Shown: positions 22,885 to 35,719, counted from the first letter of the stretch. The stretch: DNA of 64,000 nucleotides from Isoetes taiwanensis (GCA_021234155.1 JAJEKV010000002.1:19087592-19151591), one strand, 5' to 3'. The notes: generated from the sequence alone by a model not told the origin. A program made the numbers and translations.

Positions 22885-23585
22885 CACATCTAATAGACTC
22901 GGTCACAGGTCATAAATTGCTAAAGACATCGTTCTAATATGAATCCTTCTCCATGATTACATGAAGTTTAGGTTCTTGCAGTGTAGCAGTGTGCTAGTGA
23001 CTTTTAGCATTGCTAGGTATCTAGACTCATTTAGTGTATCAAAGCCAGACGAGTGTGACTTTTTGGATTCTAGTTCTGTCACTAGAGTTATGTTGCAAGA
23101 TGTCTGCTAGTACAACTGTGCTTGCTAAAGGAACGTATGTTCAATCTCTGAATTGGAAGTCATATATTGCCCAAAAATGAGCATCCAAAACACTTACGGA
23201 CTTTCATGAGGTTGAGTCAAAACATAAAGCCTAGGAGAATTAATAAAATACAGATATGTGGTTACCAATGATCTTGCATTTCCTAGTCGTCATCATTACA
23301 ATTGAAGTAGATAGAAATGCAAAATTGGCGCTTATGACAATGTTGGCTTGGGATTTCGTGAGAAAATGCCTTTTAAGTCCTGGCATTGGTGTCAATTCTA
23401 CAGTTGATGTCATGAAGCTGCATTGTTTTACTTGTTCTGCCATCTCTTGCAAAGTAAACCCTCCATATTTTTTGATGAGGTTTTTTCGTTGGCTCTTTGA
23501 AGAAGAGAAAAGTATCATGAGAGGAACAAAAAAATTGCAAAGGAATAAGATTTACAAATGCTATGAGACATTTATATTCTTTCTC
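22885..23585. repeat. Tandem segmental duplication, copy 1
   Basis: It aligns along its length with 23670-24370. Shared blocks include ACTCGGTCA, TCTGCTAGTACAACTGTGCT, CTTGGCATTGGTGTC-like and GTTGATGTCATGAAGCT. Divergence is visible (substitutions and small indels), so the duplication is not recent. No gene was recognised in either copy. Confidence 0.75.
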
Positions 23586-23669
23586 TATACCCTTAGACAT
23601 TTTCATCAATCATTAGACTTAGATTTACTTTTGTATTAATCATATGCTTATAAGTATATTATTTTTTCC

Positions 23670-24370
23670 CCATCTAGGACACTCGGTCAAGAGTATCTTT
23701 ACAAAATTTCACGTCGTAAATTGCTAGAATGAATCCCTTTCCATAATTACATGGAGTATCAGGTTCTTGTAATGTGTAGCAGGGTGCTAGTTTCGTTTAG
23801 CATTGCTACATATCTAGACTCAATTAATGTACAAATGCCATGTGAGTGTGATTTTTTGGATTCTAGTTTTGCCACTAGTTACGCTGCACACTTGTCTGCT
23901 AGTACAACTGTGCTTGTTAAAGGAACATATGTTAAATTTATGGAGTGCAAATGCATTTCAAAAAATATAATGTGGATATTACACCGAAAATGAACATCCA
24001 AAGGATATAAGAAAATAATTTTGCAAATTCTAGTTGTCATCTTGAAGTAGTTAGCAATGCAAAGATGTTGTGAGAGCTTATTGACATGGGATTTTTTGAA
24101 GGGATGATAAAAGTGCAGAGAAAAGGGTTTCTGAGTCTTGGCATTGGTGTGCAACTTATAGTTGATGTCATGAAGCTCCATTTATTCTAGTCACTCTGTC
24201 GTCTCTTCCAAGATGGAAATTCCATATTTCTTGATGTTGGTAAGGTTACCAATTGACTTTCTTTAGCTCAATAGGGCTAATAGTTTGCAGGAGGTTAGCA
24301 ATGTGTTGTTGATACTTTTATCTTCTTGATTCCAGAGGAATAAAATTTAGAAATGCTATCATACATATTG
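23670..24370. repeat. Tandem segmental duplication, copy 2
   Basis: Second copy of the unit at 22885-23585, offset by about 790 bp, in the same orientation. The order of matching blocks is kept to the end (AGGAATAAAATTTAGAAATG here against AGGAATAAGATTTACAAATG). Confidence 0.75.
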
Positions 24371-24454
24371 TTAGATTTTTTTTCTTCTTTGGCATCTGCA
24401 GCCTTGTGGGCTTTCAAAATGCACTACATTGTAAACTTTATGTACTCCAAGTCC

Positions 24455-24467
24455 AGCATGTGTTATT
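24455..24467. repeat. Target-site duplication of the ORF1-only LINE, left
   Basis: AGCATGTGTTATT. The partner AGCACGTGTTATT lies at 26705-26717, with one mismatch in 13. Confidence 0.7.
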
Positions 24468-26704
24468 TTTTTCTTTTTTGAAGGACGAACAAAAAGTTTA
24501 TTAATCAACAAGAATAAGTACAAAATGCATATTTCTCATCTAGTTGTATAAGCACAAGAGGATGCTGCTGGAACACGAACCTGTGACATAATGTACTTAA
24601 TCCATACTAGATAAGTAAAAGGAGATATGGCTCCACTTAAGGATCTAACTGCATTGGACTTGTAACGGAGTCAAATCAGATGTGAATACTAGACTCTCAA
24701 GAGAGTTTGAAGATGTAAACTGGGCCTGCAACAAGGCAATATTATCTTTAGCCAAATCAGCCCACCGAAGGGGAGCAAAGTGACCATATGCAACAAAAGG
24801 AGCAGAATCACGTAGAGCAAGTGATGAGGAAAGATGAGATGCAGAGGTATTAAAACCCTTGGCTAACTTTCGAGGTTGACGAAGAGTGGGTGGATGTTTG
24901 GGTGGAGGGTGGGCATCACTATGATCAATATCCATGTACTGTCCACAAGCCTCTTCAACTCGCTCTTGCGACCTCTGAAGCTCATCCAGCCTTTGCCTCT
25001 GTTGATCCAACAGCAGAAGCGTGGGACCAGCAGCTGGAATAGATGTAGAGGAAGTCACAGGGGGATGAGAGACATCCATTGAAGAAGGAGCAGAGCTAGG
25101 AGTAGGATTTGCAGCAGAGGCAACTGGAGGAGCCTGCTAGTAAGACTTACGATATTGAGCAAAGAGAGGGGCTCAGGGAACATGAGAGCCAGCTCTGAGC
25201 CTTATAGCATGTTGCAAGTGAAGTCCAATCCCATTAACGATAGCAGAAATTAACTTAGAATCCTGATTCAATAGCAATCCAGAATGGGGTATGTAAGGCA
25301 TCTGGCTTACTAAAAACGAGCCATAAACATACTGTTGATACAACAAGAAATTTTTACACAAAGGATCAACACTTTGTCTATGAGTTAAGCCATTGGCTCA
25401 GGAGACTCAAACATCAGGAGAAGTCCTAATTTGTGTAGATGCCCAGATCATGCACTGCTTGGCCTGCAACTGCTAAATATAAGATGCAACTTCTTTCTTA
25501 TTATTGTCCATCGTGGTGGCAATAGCCTCTGAGACACGAAGTGAGGTGGCTGGAGATGAAACACCTTTGCATACCACTCAGAAAAACGAACACATGTAAC
25601 CCTTGCCACTGTGTCAGACGACCTCCAAGGTGTAGAGATTGAGACATGCGGCATGGTTGAAGAAGAAGCTATCCCAGGCTTGCTCAAGGAAAGAGTTGAA
25701 AACTCTTCCTGCCTTGAGGAACCTCCAACATACATTGGATATTCTGTTTCTCCAGAAGGGCCTCCTTCATGTGAGAGACTCCCAACATGTATTGGAGGTG
25801 TAGCATGTGCCACGTTCTTCTTAACAGGAGCTACTAATCTCATTTGTTCTGAAGAACTTTCAACATGTGTTGGAGGTGCCTTTGGAACTACCAACTTTTC
25901 AGAAGAGCTTTTCAGAGTTACTTGTCTAACACTGGCTCTAGTATATCATGAGACATAGGTTCAGAAGCTAGAACAAGCAACTAAGAAGAGGAGAGAGCTG
26001 AAGTTGCTGCCTCAGTTAAGCTAGGTACATATACGCCACTGGAAGAAACATGAGCATGAGGCAATGCCAGTGAATTGAGATGCACAGAAGCCTGCCTCTC
26101 TTGCCCCTAGATCCAACCGCTACTCATGATACCAAACTCTTAGGAGAAAAAGGGGCACCTTCACGAACCAGTTTGTGTCCATCTTGAACATTCATCTTTG
26201 GAAAATCTAGAGCATATTCTCTTCCACCAATGCCCTATACCCCATTAGGATTACCAAAGGAATGCTTTGCTTTTGCCATCTCCACTGAAAGGGGCCGAGA
26301 TTTCAGAGCTCAACAATCCCCCACAAAACAATAATCTGATAAATTTAAAAACCTTAGAAAGAGCATGCCACAAGCTTTCCAACAAGCCCAAATGCGCCTA
26401 AAACTGCCACCAAACCCAGGAGTTATGGCAAAATGAAGATTGCAGCTAAACCCTAATAATGCCAATAAAGGACCAGAGATGTCAGGGGCTTTTTTCCTAC
26501 CAAAGCAGTCTAATCACCATAAAAACCACATATGAACAGATATCGCATGCGACAAGCTTTCCAACAAATCTAGGATCGCTAATCTGACATGGGAATCAAA
26601 CGTTATGTGCAAGCGAATGGGGTTGAAACCCTAGGTGCCATCACCAGCGCCCTTCAGCCAAGCCTGCACTCTCATAGATAAGTGATAAATTATTTAGAGT
26701 CTCT
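24468..26704 (-). mobile_element. ORF1-only LINE deletion derivative with TSDs
   Basis: Both ends are present and flanked by a 13-bp target duplication. The 3' end (left side) reads CGTCCTTCAAAAAAG plus A-rich tail on the minus strand, the same tail as the LINE at 18571. The 5' leader contains CACCTAGGGTTTCAACC near 26620, similar to the GC-rich leader at 50367. ORF1 is present but all of ORF2 is absent, so the 2.2-kb insertion looks like an internally deleted, non-autonomous LINE. Confidence 0.7.
24645..26278 (-). pseudogene. LINE ORF1, broken
   Basis: The likely start is ATG at 26278 (MAKAKHSFGNPNG). The frame then breaks repeatedly. Recognisable parts shared with the plus-strand LINE at 46600-47480 are SKLISAIVNGIGLHLQHAI against SKFISAIANEIGLHLQHSI, and a Gln/Glu/Arg-rich coiled-coil block (QQRQRLDELQRSQERVEEA) followed by GQYMDIDHSDAHPPPKH. 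LINE ORF1 proteins bind the element RNA. This copy cannot make one. Confidence 0.6.
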
Positions 26705-27442
26705 AGCACGTGTTATTGCCTTTTTGTGAAAGATCTTCTCGCACGCATGGTAAAGCAGCCAAATTATGTAGAGTTGTTGTGGGCATCTACATGCTTTGAG
26801 ATAAAGATAAAGTTAAAGCACTGTGCAATTTCTAGTTTGACTTCCCATGCTAGGTTCTTCTTATCATATAACTTGAAAGTAAGTTTCCCAATTTGTTTAG
26901 TGATATAGTTTAAGGTTAGCATCTAACAGATGAGCTCGCAAATGTGGCCAAATGACTATGCATTAGGAAAAATCATATAGAGCTCGCATATCATAAAGGT
27001 AAAAACAAGGGCAAGGGCAAAGGCAAAGGCAGGGCAAGGGCAAAGGCGGGAAAGGCTTGTTAAACAAGGCTAAAGTTGTGGAGAAGCTAATATTCAATTG
27101 GCTATATCTCCACAATTGAGTTCAAATTTCGACAAATTTTACTTTTCTAGAACTGTTTTAAAGTCTAGTTTTTGAATTTGAGTGGCATATTCTGTGATTC
27201 ATTAATAAGGGAGAAACAGATGAGAGAATGCCGAGAGCTCAAAGATAGGAGCTACAAGTTGGTTCCATGGATGCTGCCATCTATATGCAGTACAATAACA
27301 TGGTTTTTTTTTTTTTGGGGGTTGGGGATTTGATATGAATGTAAAAATCACAATTCCTGAAACAATAGACCATATCCTCCAAAACAATTGAAAGGGTTGT
27401 TATAAAAAAAAAATGTAGATTTAAGGTAAAAAATAATCATGT

Positions 27443-27512
27443 CAGCTCACTGGTTATATTGATCAAAGTAGTCTTATTAGGACATTGAGTTATCTGGTAG
27501 AGATTCGAGTCT
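27443..27512 (+). repeat. Possible tRNA-related SINE head
   Basis: AGCTCACTGGTTATA resembles a pol III A box, and GAGATTCGAGTCTCC about 55 bp on resembles a B box. No full tRNA fold is visible and the SINE body and tail are undefined. Confidence 0.25.
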
Positions 27513-27640
27513 CCGTATTTCATATTCTAAAATCTTAGGCGACGCTATATAGATACTCGATATTCTATCAAAACCTTAGGCGATCACGTATTTCATATTT
27601 CAAAATTGTAGGCGCCCCCAATCATAAATGATCATAAGCG

Positions 27641-27731
27641 AAACGAGATGTGCCCAGAGGCTCCAACATACGGTCTGGGTCGTAGGATCGATGGATCCGA
27701 TGACTGTGGTAGTCCAGGGTACATCTCGTTT
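27641..27731. repeat. Inverted repeat, 15-bp arms
   Basis: AAACGAGATGTGCCC at 27641-27655 pairs with GGGTACATCTCGTTT at 27717-27731 (14 of 15), with a loop of about 61 bp. Confidence 0.6.
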
Positions 27732-28044
27732 AGAATATATAGCACACAGTTACCTTAGAGCCAGATATGCATTATTGTCTTTATGATCCTACCTGATATT
27801 GCGAGCTGAGTAATTCGATTGGCTAGAGAGCTCCTTCAAATAGGATCTTGGCCACTAATTTGTGTAATAGTTCTTATGTTTATTCAAGGTATTCCAAGTA
27901 AGATCGTATCAATTGATATCACCGCGCAATTTCGATTACCATTGGAGCTTTGTATAGTGCAACCATTGCCATGATCTCGGTCGTGATCATGAAGTAGGTC
28001 TAGAATTTTTGAAGGATGTTGGAATCAATAAAGCAACAAAAGGG

Positions 28045-28122
28045 GAAAAGTTCTAAGTCTCAATGGACGTTAAAATGTTTTGCCTGTCTGTCTCTCTACC
28101 TACCTACCTACCTACCTAGTTT
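28045..28122 (+). mobile_element. Possible LINE 3' end with (CTAC)n tail
   Basis: GTCTCAATGGACGTTAAAATG resembles the conserved 3' end (GTCTCCGTGGACGTTAAAA) of the LINE copies at 30085, 33418, 38690 and 54600. It is followed by a pyrimidine tail ending in five CTAC units. No coding part is recognisable, so assignment is tentative. Confidence 0.4.
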
Positions 28123-30084
28123 AAGGTCAGCGTCGAGCTTTAGTAACATTTTTTTGAGAAGGTGATTGTTTCATTATTGGCTAGAATAAATAGTGAGGCT
28201 TGGATAGGGCAAGATTAATATAGAGCTAGACTTTATTGTGCAAAAAAAGATGGATTTGATCTCAGGTGTTGAATTTGTAGAAATTTTATAGTGCCTTGTC
28301 TATGTTTATATGATAATTCTACTGAAATGGTTTTATGGTGAGGCATAGGCAAGCTTTGGCAACCTATAGAAATTTGGGTTGCAATGTGAAAGCAACAATA
28401 GTTATAGTTGAAGTTATGCATGCTCATCTTTGGTTTGGGGGGGAGGTGGTGGCATTTAGCATTACCCATTATTTTATTTTGAATGAGTAGGTCTTGATGG
28501 TGTGAACAAATTGAATTTCTAATGTTCAAACTACACAATAGGTCAAGAACAAAGATATATGTCAGAGTTTTGTACATTTGCCATTATGAAAATTGGAAGG
28601 TGTAATACATGGGTATAGTGGTTTGTGAAAATGTATATTATATATCTACAAATGAAATTTGCTATTGGATGAGGAGTGAAATTAAGGAAAAAATGCAAAA
28701 GAAGAACATGTCTTAACTTATTTCATTGGAATATGAATGACTATTCTCTTGTGCCTGCCCTATCAATCCATTTTGTTGGAATATGGGTGACTATTATCTT
28801 GTGCATGCCCTACATTAGGTTGTCATGGCGCATAGGTGTTGAACGTATTGGACTTTTAGACAATGCCAACAGTCATGATCTAGTACAAAGATAAAAAGTG
28901 CGTGGTCTAATGAATTAGTTTGATATTGCAATAGAACTTTCTAGTTTCTTTAATTTCCACCATCATTTTTATGTGTCCTCAACTTATTTCATCTTATGTC
29001 CGTAAAGAACAACTTGCCCAACATGAACAACATTTGAGCCATATAACCAAATTTTCACCGACATTTCTACATGTCACTTAGTTCATCTTATCTTCACAAA
29101 GAACCACTTGCCCAACATGAACAACCATTGTGCCCATATGAACAACGTGTCTCAACTTGTTTCACCAAACTTATCAAGCATTTGAAATAGTTTATAATAG
29201 TTAAAACTAACTAACTAACCAATAATTAGCAGGTGAAATAACCTTATGTAATACATGACTTTCTGTTTCTGACTTTGTAACAAATAAAGCTATACCTAAC
29301 ATTATACCAGTACATTAGACTAAACGTCATGGAGGATGTTAATTCTTCTCTGAGATTACACACATCAAGAATACAATAGAGGTAAATAAAGCTATACTCA
29401 ACATTATACCATTACAATTAGACCAAAGTATAGCTTAGTGAAGGGTAAGAGCATGTTAGGGTCTACATGTTTTGGAAACTACCTGGAAAATACTCTGGGT
29501 AGTCAAAGATGATGATATATTTGAGTTCTTAACATCTTCTTGACGTCATAAAGTACCTTACAACATGTATGTACTATTACTCTTGAACATAACACAATTT
29601 TTTTTAGTCAATCTTGTAGTCTAGGTACTTTAAAATACAATTAGGTACTTGCACAGAAGTACACAAAAAAGTACCTTTTTGGTAATTTTTTATGTAGGCC
29701 CTAATATGCTTTCACCCTGAAAGGCGATTCTTCCCTGGGATTACATACATCATGAATACTTTATTTTACATTAGGCATTGATGGCTTGATAAAATGTTCA
29801 TGTTGTTCACTATTCATGTTCTTGAATAGTGAAGTAGAATATCTTCTTGACTTTTGAACTCTCCAGAAAAACATGATTGGGCTCTTTCTTGAACTGTCTG
29901 CTCTTGGAACCTTAAATAGACAAACTTGTGATTAGTGAGGCCTGTGTAAGGGCATTCTTACTGTATTTTAGACCAAAATTATACAGTCTATAATGAATTG
30001 CAAAACCCTTTGCACCGTAAGAACATGCTAAAATTAGAACATGCACCGTAGGATCGGCGCGTAACTTGTATATTATCTAACTTC
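28123..30084. other. Intergenic AT-rich sequence
   Basis: No protein or structured repeat was recognised. Short direct repeats (GAACAACYTGCCCAACATGAACAAC near 29005 and 29100) suggest minor local duplication. Confidence 0.5.
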
Positions 30085-32480
30085 TATATATATCCTTATT
30101 TGGGGGAAGGAAGGAAGGAAGGAAGAAAGGTTCTTTTATCGTCCGCGGAGGCCAATCGGCCTATGGGACCCAAATTACACGGGTGCAGCAAGCCCGTTGC
30201 TAGCCGGATTAAAAACCCCCCCCTTAGGAGGGAAAAACCGTCGCAGCAACAAGCCTGCTGGCAGCTGTACAAATATACATATAGACATGAATTCCCAGCA
30301 CCTCAGGCAAGCGCCCGGGGGCAGAGGTGAGTCCGCAGATCCAAAACCTCCTGGAGGTAGGAGCCAAGGGATCGAACTGACGGCGTACTGAGTAGCTCGT
30401 GCAGGGGCAGATTAGGTCGCACCAAGAGAATGTAGCGAGCCCGAATCTGACTATAGGCTGGACAGCTCTGGAAGGCATGGTTTTCATCCTCAACAACCCC
30501 CAGCGGGCAACACTGACAAAGCCTGTCCTGGCGCGGCTCTCCAACCCACCGACCCGTCTCAAGCCGAAGATGGTGGGCCCCTGTTCGAATGGACGCGATG
30601 ATCCTGTGCTTCTTCATGGGCAACTGAGAACGCAGGTAGAGCTGTGGGCCTCGAACCAGGGTGGGGTTTATGTGCTGTTTGTAGTGTGCCACCTTTACCT
30701 GTTCCAGAGCATGGTGGTCCCAGATCTTCCCCAGGAAACAAGAGTCCAAATGCCCCCTCAGCCTATCCCGGTCGGCGTCTGTGTGCACCTGGACACACCT
30801 ATGTGCGTCTACATTCCAGCGTGCCAGCCACTGGGCTCTCTTGTCCTTCCAACAAGCCCTGAGTCGTTGGGGGCTCATCGCCACAACGTAAACCAAGTGC
30901 GGGAGCCGAGTGTCGCCCATGCTGGCCACCTTCTGGAAATAAACAATGTGTCTATCGAGGGCCGCATGCTATAGGGGCATGAATCCTGTCTCCTGCAACA
31001 AGATCTGATATAGAGGCTTGACCCCAAGTGTCCGCGTCAAAAATGCCTTTTGGACCTGCTCTAAGTCGTTCCAAGTCGCCAAAGACACCACTGGGCCCCA
31101 CACCTCGACCCCATACAGAAGAACTGGCTCCACTAGTGCCCGGAACAAATGTGACTGGTGGCCCCAGTCATACAGCTCTGCCCTGTGACTATTGTTTTGC
31201 ATTGCGTACAGCGCCTTCCAACCTGCGGTCACCCGAAGGCGAATGGATGCATCCCAATACATTAAGGACGGAAATTCCACCCCCAGGTACTTGTAACTGG
31301 GTGTGACCTCTACCATCTGCCCCTGATAAGTGAGTGTCGGAGGTGCTGGATGACGTGAGGAGGATATGAGGACCACCTTAGTCTTGGCCAGGTTGACACG
31401 CATGTCCGTCACCTGGCAGAATGTGTCCAGGGCATCTAGGTGTGCCTGCATGCCCTCTGGTGTATGGGTCAAGAGGTCCACATCATCCGCATAGATGAGC
31501 TGCCGGATGACCTGGTGCAAGAGCTGTATACCGTCCTCCCCATTGGCAGCAAGCCAAGCTTCCAACTGGTCAATGTAAAGTCCAAAGAGTGTGGGTGAGA
31601 GAGGACACCCTTGCCTAACTCCAATGCTACTGGCAAATGACTGTCCTTCCGGTTGCATGCGGCCTGTGCAGCTCTCGTATAGTCTCTACACTGCGATCCA
31701 TAGGGAGCCCCAGATGGTGCAATCTCGCCCACAACTTTTCCCGGGGTACTGTGTCGAAAGCTTTTGCAAAGTCCATAAAACAGCAGCACAGGTCCTCCCG
31801 ACGGTTCCTGTTGTCCTCGACCAGGGCCCTAAGTGTGAAGATGTGATCAATGGTCGAATGTCGGGGTCGGAAGCCTGCCTGGGTAAGTGCCCTGACTTCC
31901 GCTGCCTCTGCCCATCTGGTTATCCGCTGTTCGAGAATGCCCGCGCACACTTGGCAAACACTGAGCTGACCATGATGGTTCAGTAATTGGCTGGACAGTG
32001 TGGGTCCCCTGCCTTGTAGATCGGAACAACCCTGCTTGTGGTCCATGACTGGGGAAAACCCTCTTGCAGCGTTCTGTGATCACCAGCGGTGGGCCATGTT
32101 GGGGGGGGCACATCTGGCCATGTTCCCGGGGGATCATAACGCTGTTGCAAGTACTGCTCCCATTGCCCTGCCGTGATGTTCCCCGTAGGTTGTGCTGGCC
32201 TGCAGAGTACCCTGCGCCAGAAAGTTCTCGGGTGGGCGTCCAGTAGGCCGAACATTTTGTTTCCTTGAGGAAGGCACGGTAATGGCTGGTGGCCTGAGCT
32301 CGCGTGTCCTGATCCACGATGAGACAGAGTGTGCGTTTGCGTTCCTTACACTCAGCATCAAACCATCTGTTACGCGGGAAGGTTGTGGCCTCTGATCTCT
32401 GGCGTGGGGGAGGTCTCCCAAAGCACTGTCGCGCCTTTGTTACGAGGAGCTCAACCAGCCTGGGGGGGGGGGGGATGTAA
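30085..32480 (-). mobile_element. Non-LTR retrotransposon (microsatellite-tailed type), RT to 3' end
   Basis: The minus-strand pieces give an RT domain in order: YKAGDPHCPANY near 32000; QAGFRPRHSTIDHIFTLRAL; CFMDFAKAFDTVPREKLW; GVRQGCPLSPTLFGLYIDQL near 31600; and the catalytic box YADDVDLL near 31490. A C-terminal region follows with a CCHC-like motif (CQCC ... H ... C) near 30450. Frameshifts separate the frames near 31640 and 31970. The endonuclease is missing. The 3' UTR has GGCCTCCGCGGACGATAAAA and ends in (TTCC)n at about 30102-30130, not in poly(A). The clade is not assigned. It differs from the L1-type LINEs elsewhere in the window. Confidence 0.85.
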
Positions 32481-33417
32481 TGCCTTGTTCATCTCTCAAC
32501 TAATGTGCTGGGTTGAAGAGTATCTTTGATGCATGCAACACGTACAACTGAATTACATTATTTTTGGCATATGGCTCCATTAGCTATAATGCAATTGCAA
32601 AATAACTGTAATAAATGTACCAAGAAGATATTTTTTACCATTAGGACAAAGTGAATCTCTAAATAGTGCATCATGATGTACTATGACCATTAGCTTGAGC
32701 ATTCAGGCTCTAGCAATTAAATGATAAGAAAACTTCTAGCATGTTTTGTTGGCATGTTCCATTATCTAAAATGCTATTGCAAAACAACTAACAAATGTAC
32801 CAGGCATGTCGTTCCATTATCTATAAGGCATTTGCAAAACAACAGTAAAAAATATACCAAGAAGATTTGCATTACGATTATGATGAAGCAAATCTCCAAA
32901 TAGGAGCTAGATTATGATGAATTGCATCCATTAGATTAAGAATTCAGGCTCTAGCCTCTAAATTAGTAAGAATCTATAGCAATTGAATTATTCATTTCCA
33001 TAGAAGCATTTTACAGATTTACCAAATGATATGTGCATCTCATTTTCTCCAATTGTAGCCATACTTGTTGGACTACTATCACTTGCTATATTACAGTCAA
33101 TGATTCAGTTGATATTCTGCCTTTGCAAATTTAAACTACAAGTATTACATCATAATGAGACGCTACTCTGCTGCAAGAGCATGAAAACCATGGGTATGAA
33201 TGTACCTATTCTCAGCTTAAGCATCACGATTTGTAGATGGAAATTTAAAATGCTAGACATGTTTGCCATTTAATATCTGAATGTTATAAAGGAATGAACA
33301 TCCCTTAAAACATCGTCGGCCCATTCCAATTAAGGAGAGGGCTCAAAGACCTCAAGGGAGCTCAAAACATTGCTGCAAAGGCTTCCATAATCATGATTTA
33401 CGTGGAGGTCTGTTTGA
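32481..33417. other. AT-rich intergenic sequence
   Basis: No gene seen. The phrase GGCATGT/CG-TTCCATTATCTA repeats loosely at about 32570-32850, suggesting old local duplication. A run of 14 G lies at about 32462-32475. Confidence 0.5.
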
Positions 33418-33890
33418 AGAATAGAATAGAATAGAATAGTTTTTTTAACGTCCACGGAGACCAATAGGTCATGGGACCCATACAATGGGCTAGTACAATC
33501 ATTACTACTAGGATTAAAAAACCCCTGCCTCGAAAGGTTTTCAAGGGAAAAACCTTTGCAGTAATGATGATACTAGACAAGCGGAGATAATGACTACTGA
33601 GGGCTCAGTAATTGCAGACGTTTATCTAGAATCTCAAGTATGTATAATGCCAAGTCATGCACAGATGGTGCTCTGAGAAGTTGTGGAAGCGTGGAATGGA
33701 ATGCTAAGGTCAAAAAATGATTCCGGACTATCTCAAAAGCAGGGCAACTCAGAAGAGTATGGCTTTCATCTTCAATAACCTGTAACTGGCAACAGGCACA
33801 TAGTCTCGCTTCTCGCGGCAATTGCGGCCGCTCCCATCTACCTGTCTCAATCCGTAGCAGAAAATGCAATACCTTCCAATGAAAGAGAAT
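33418..33890 (-). mobile_element. Microsatellite-tailed LINE, 5'-truncated copy
   Basis: The minus frame from about 33869 (IETGRWERPQLPREARLCACCQ, VIEDESHTLLSCPAF) matches the C-terminal region of the element at 30085-32480 (LETGRWVGEPRQDRLCQCC, VVEDENHAFQSCPAY). The 3' UTR is nearly identical to that at 55336-55500, and the tail is (TATTC)n at 33418-33440. Confidence 0.82.
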
Positions 33891-35299
33891 TAATAGACCT
33901 CGCTGTGAATGGCATCAGCAAATTCAAAGTCTTTCCATCTTATTTTTGAAAGTTCTACATGTGTATCTAAATATGTCAACCTGGCTGCAATAGATATCAT
34001 ATTAAAAAAAAAATGAACATTAGTTGTAGCATTTCACCGCTGCACATGTTTTTAATAGCATCATTCAGAATGCTCAGATCATAAGTATGTCTTTGGTTAA
34101 GATGACAAATGACCTGCCAATTCTACAAGAGCTCTGCTTCAAGAGATCTTGAGCTCGATCTTGCAATATAAATTCATTAGGTTTATTAGATGATGGTTAG
34201 AAAAAAAAAATACTATGAAGAACTGAAGCGTCAACTCAAGAAATTGAAGAGACAACCTACCTAAATTGCCCCCTTGTAGTCCAATAGACATAGGTGGGTA
34301 ATAATTTTCTTCATCATAACCCCTTTGTAGCCCAACAGATATAGTTAATAACTCTCTTCATCATAGTTGTTAGCCACATATACTTATGACTATCTCATCT
34401 CTGCATGAATGATAAAGAATCTATATGAATGCCGGAGAGTGATGCTAAAGGGTTTAACCTCTGCATGAAAGCTAAAGGATTTATACTTAATGAATGCTCC
34501 ACCTCTACATGAATGCTAAACATTAGAAAAGTCAAGGAATTGTTCATGAAACTAACCTCAGCATTCCCTGAGATGATATGATTTCATCTTATTTGATATA
34601 AGCCCTACATGATAGTTTATAGCCATAAGATTTGCAAAGAAAGTAATGTTTACAAAGTAAATAAAAGCTTTGAGTGTTATAGCTGGAAAGGGATCATCTA
34701 CAATAGTAGAGTGGGGCAACGACAATTCTCAAACCATCACTCACGTGCAATTACCTGATAAGATTAGTAAGAAGCACCATGAATTCGAGATGGTGCACCA
34801 GCATTATTAATTTCATTTTTTCCTAAACTGGGAGAGAAAACAACATATTTTCAATCAATAGTTACAATTGCAGACTGCAAATTAGTTAAAAGAGATGGAT
34901 TTAGTATCCATAAGATAGTATCAATTTTGTAAAAGCGCAAAACCATTAGTAGCTACTCAGCCCAAATTTCATAGTCCAATTCAAAACATCCAAAACAATA
35001 GAGTTGCAAACAGAGTGTGAAGATCGAAATCGCACCAACAATTTTTTTTGGGAGAAAAGCAGAATCGGCGACCAAACTACCAGCAATCTTAAGAAATTAC
35101 ACAAAAAAGGAACAAAAAACTTTCTCATCAAACCAAAAAACCCTAATTAACAAGATATATAGTTCTTAATTGTTCCAAGAATTCTGAGAATAAAGCCAAA
35201 CTGAAAAGCAAACTTTAAATAGAATATTTTATTCAGACAAGGTTTGAATTGCTTTAGTGAAAGAAGACGCTATGTTTTGATTCAAAATGTCATAATAAT
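33891..35299. other. AT-rich intergenic sequence
   Basis: No supported gene. Around 34380-34520 the phrase CATGAATGCTAAA recurs a few times. Confidence 0.5.
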
Positions 35300-35640
35300 G
35301 TTCGTTTTAGTGATCTATGAATAGATGACAATCACGAGATAAAGTGACCCATGAGTAGATGGGAAACCACAAGTGAAAGGGACTCATGAATAGGTGGAAA
35401 CCATGAGTTAAATTGGTCCATGAGTAGGTGGTAACCAAAAACTAATTGGTCCACAATTAGGTGGTAACCCCTGTGGCCCACGAGTGGTTGCCAAGTACTA
35501 GTATGTGAAACCCACTGAGTAGGTGATAGACATAGAAACCATGAATATGTGATAATAAAGAGCCAATGTGCAAATCACGAGCAGATGGTAAACACGAGCC
35601 CCAGAACATGAGTAGATGGTAATCATGAATTAAGATGGAA
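35300..35640. repeat. Degenerate minisatellite, GAGTAGRTGG-type unit
   Basis: Variants of ATGAGTAGGTGGTAACCA recur about ten times at irregular 25-45-bp spacing (for example near 35353, 35390, 35420, 35453, 35517, 35583 and 35613). No open frame follows the period. Confidence 0.65.
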
Positions 35641-35719
35641 TTCAAACTTGTGCAAGTAGCACCCAACAGATTTCACATCTGTCTCCTTAACCACACGGAC
35701 ATGTTGATAAGTGCTAAAG

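Larger units (their letters stand above)
26718..28009. other. Intergenic sequence with minor repeats
   Basis: It holds a purine-rich minisatellite (GGGCAAGGGCAAAGGC variants) at about 27005-27055 and the two small structures listed next. No gene seen. Confidence 0.5.

Noticed and set aside
30399-31306. Plus-strand frames up to 191 codons opposite the LINE
   Set aside because: They are shadows of the GC-richer minus-strand reverse-transcriptase coding region.
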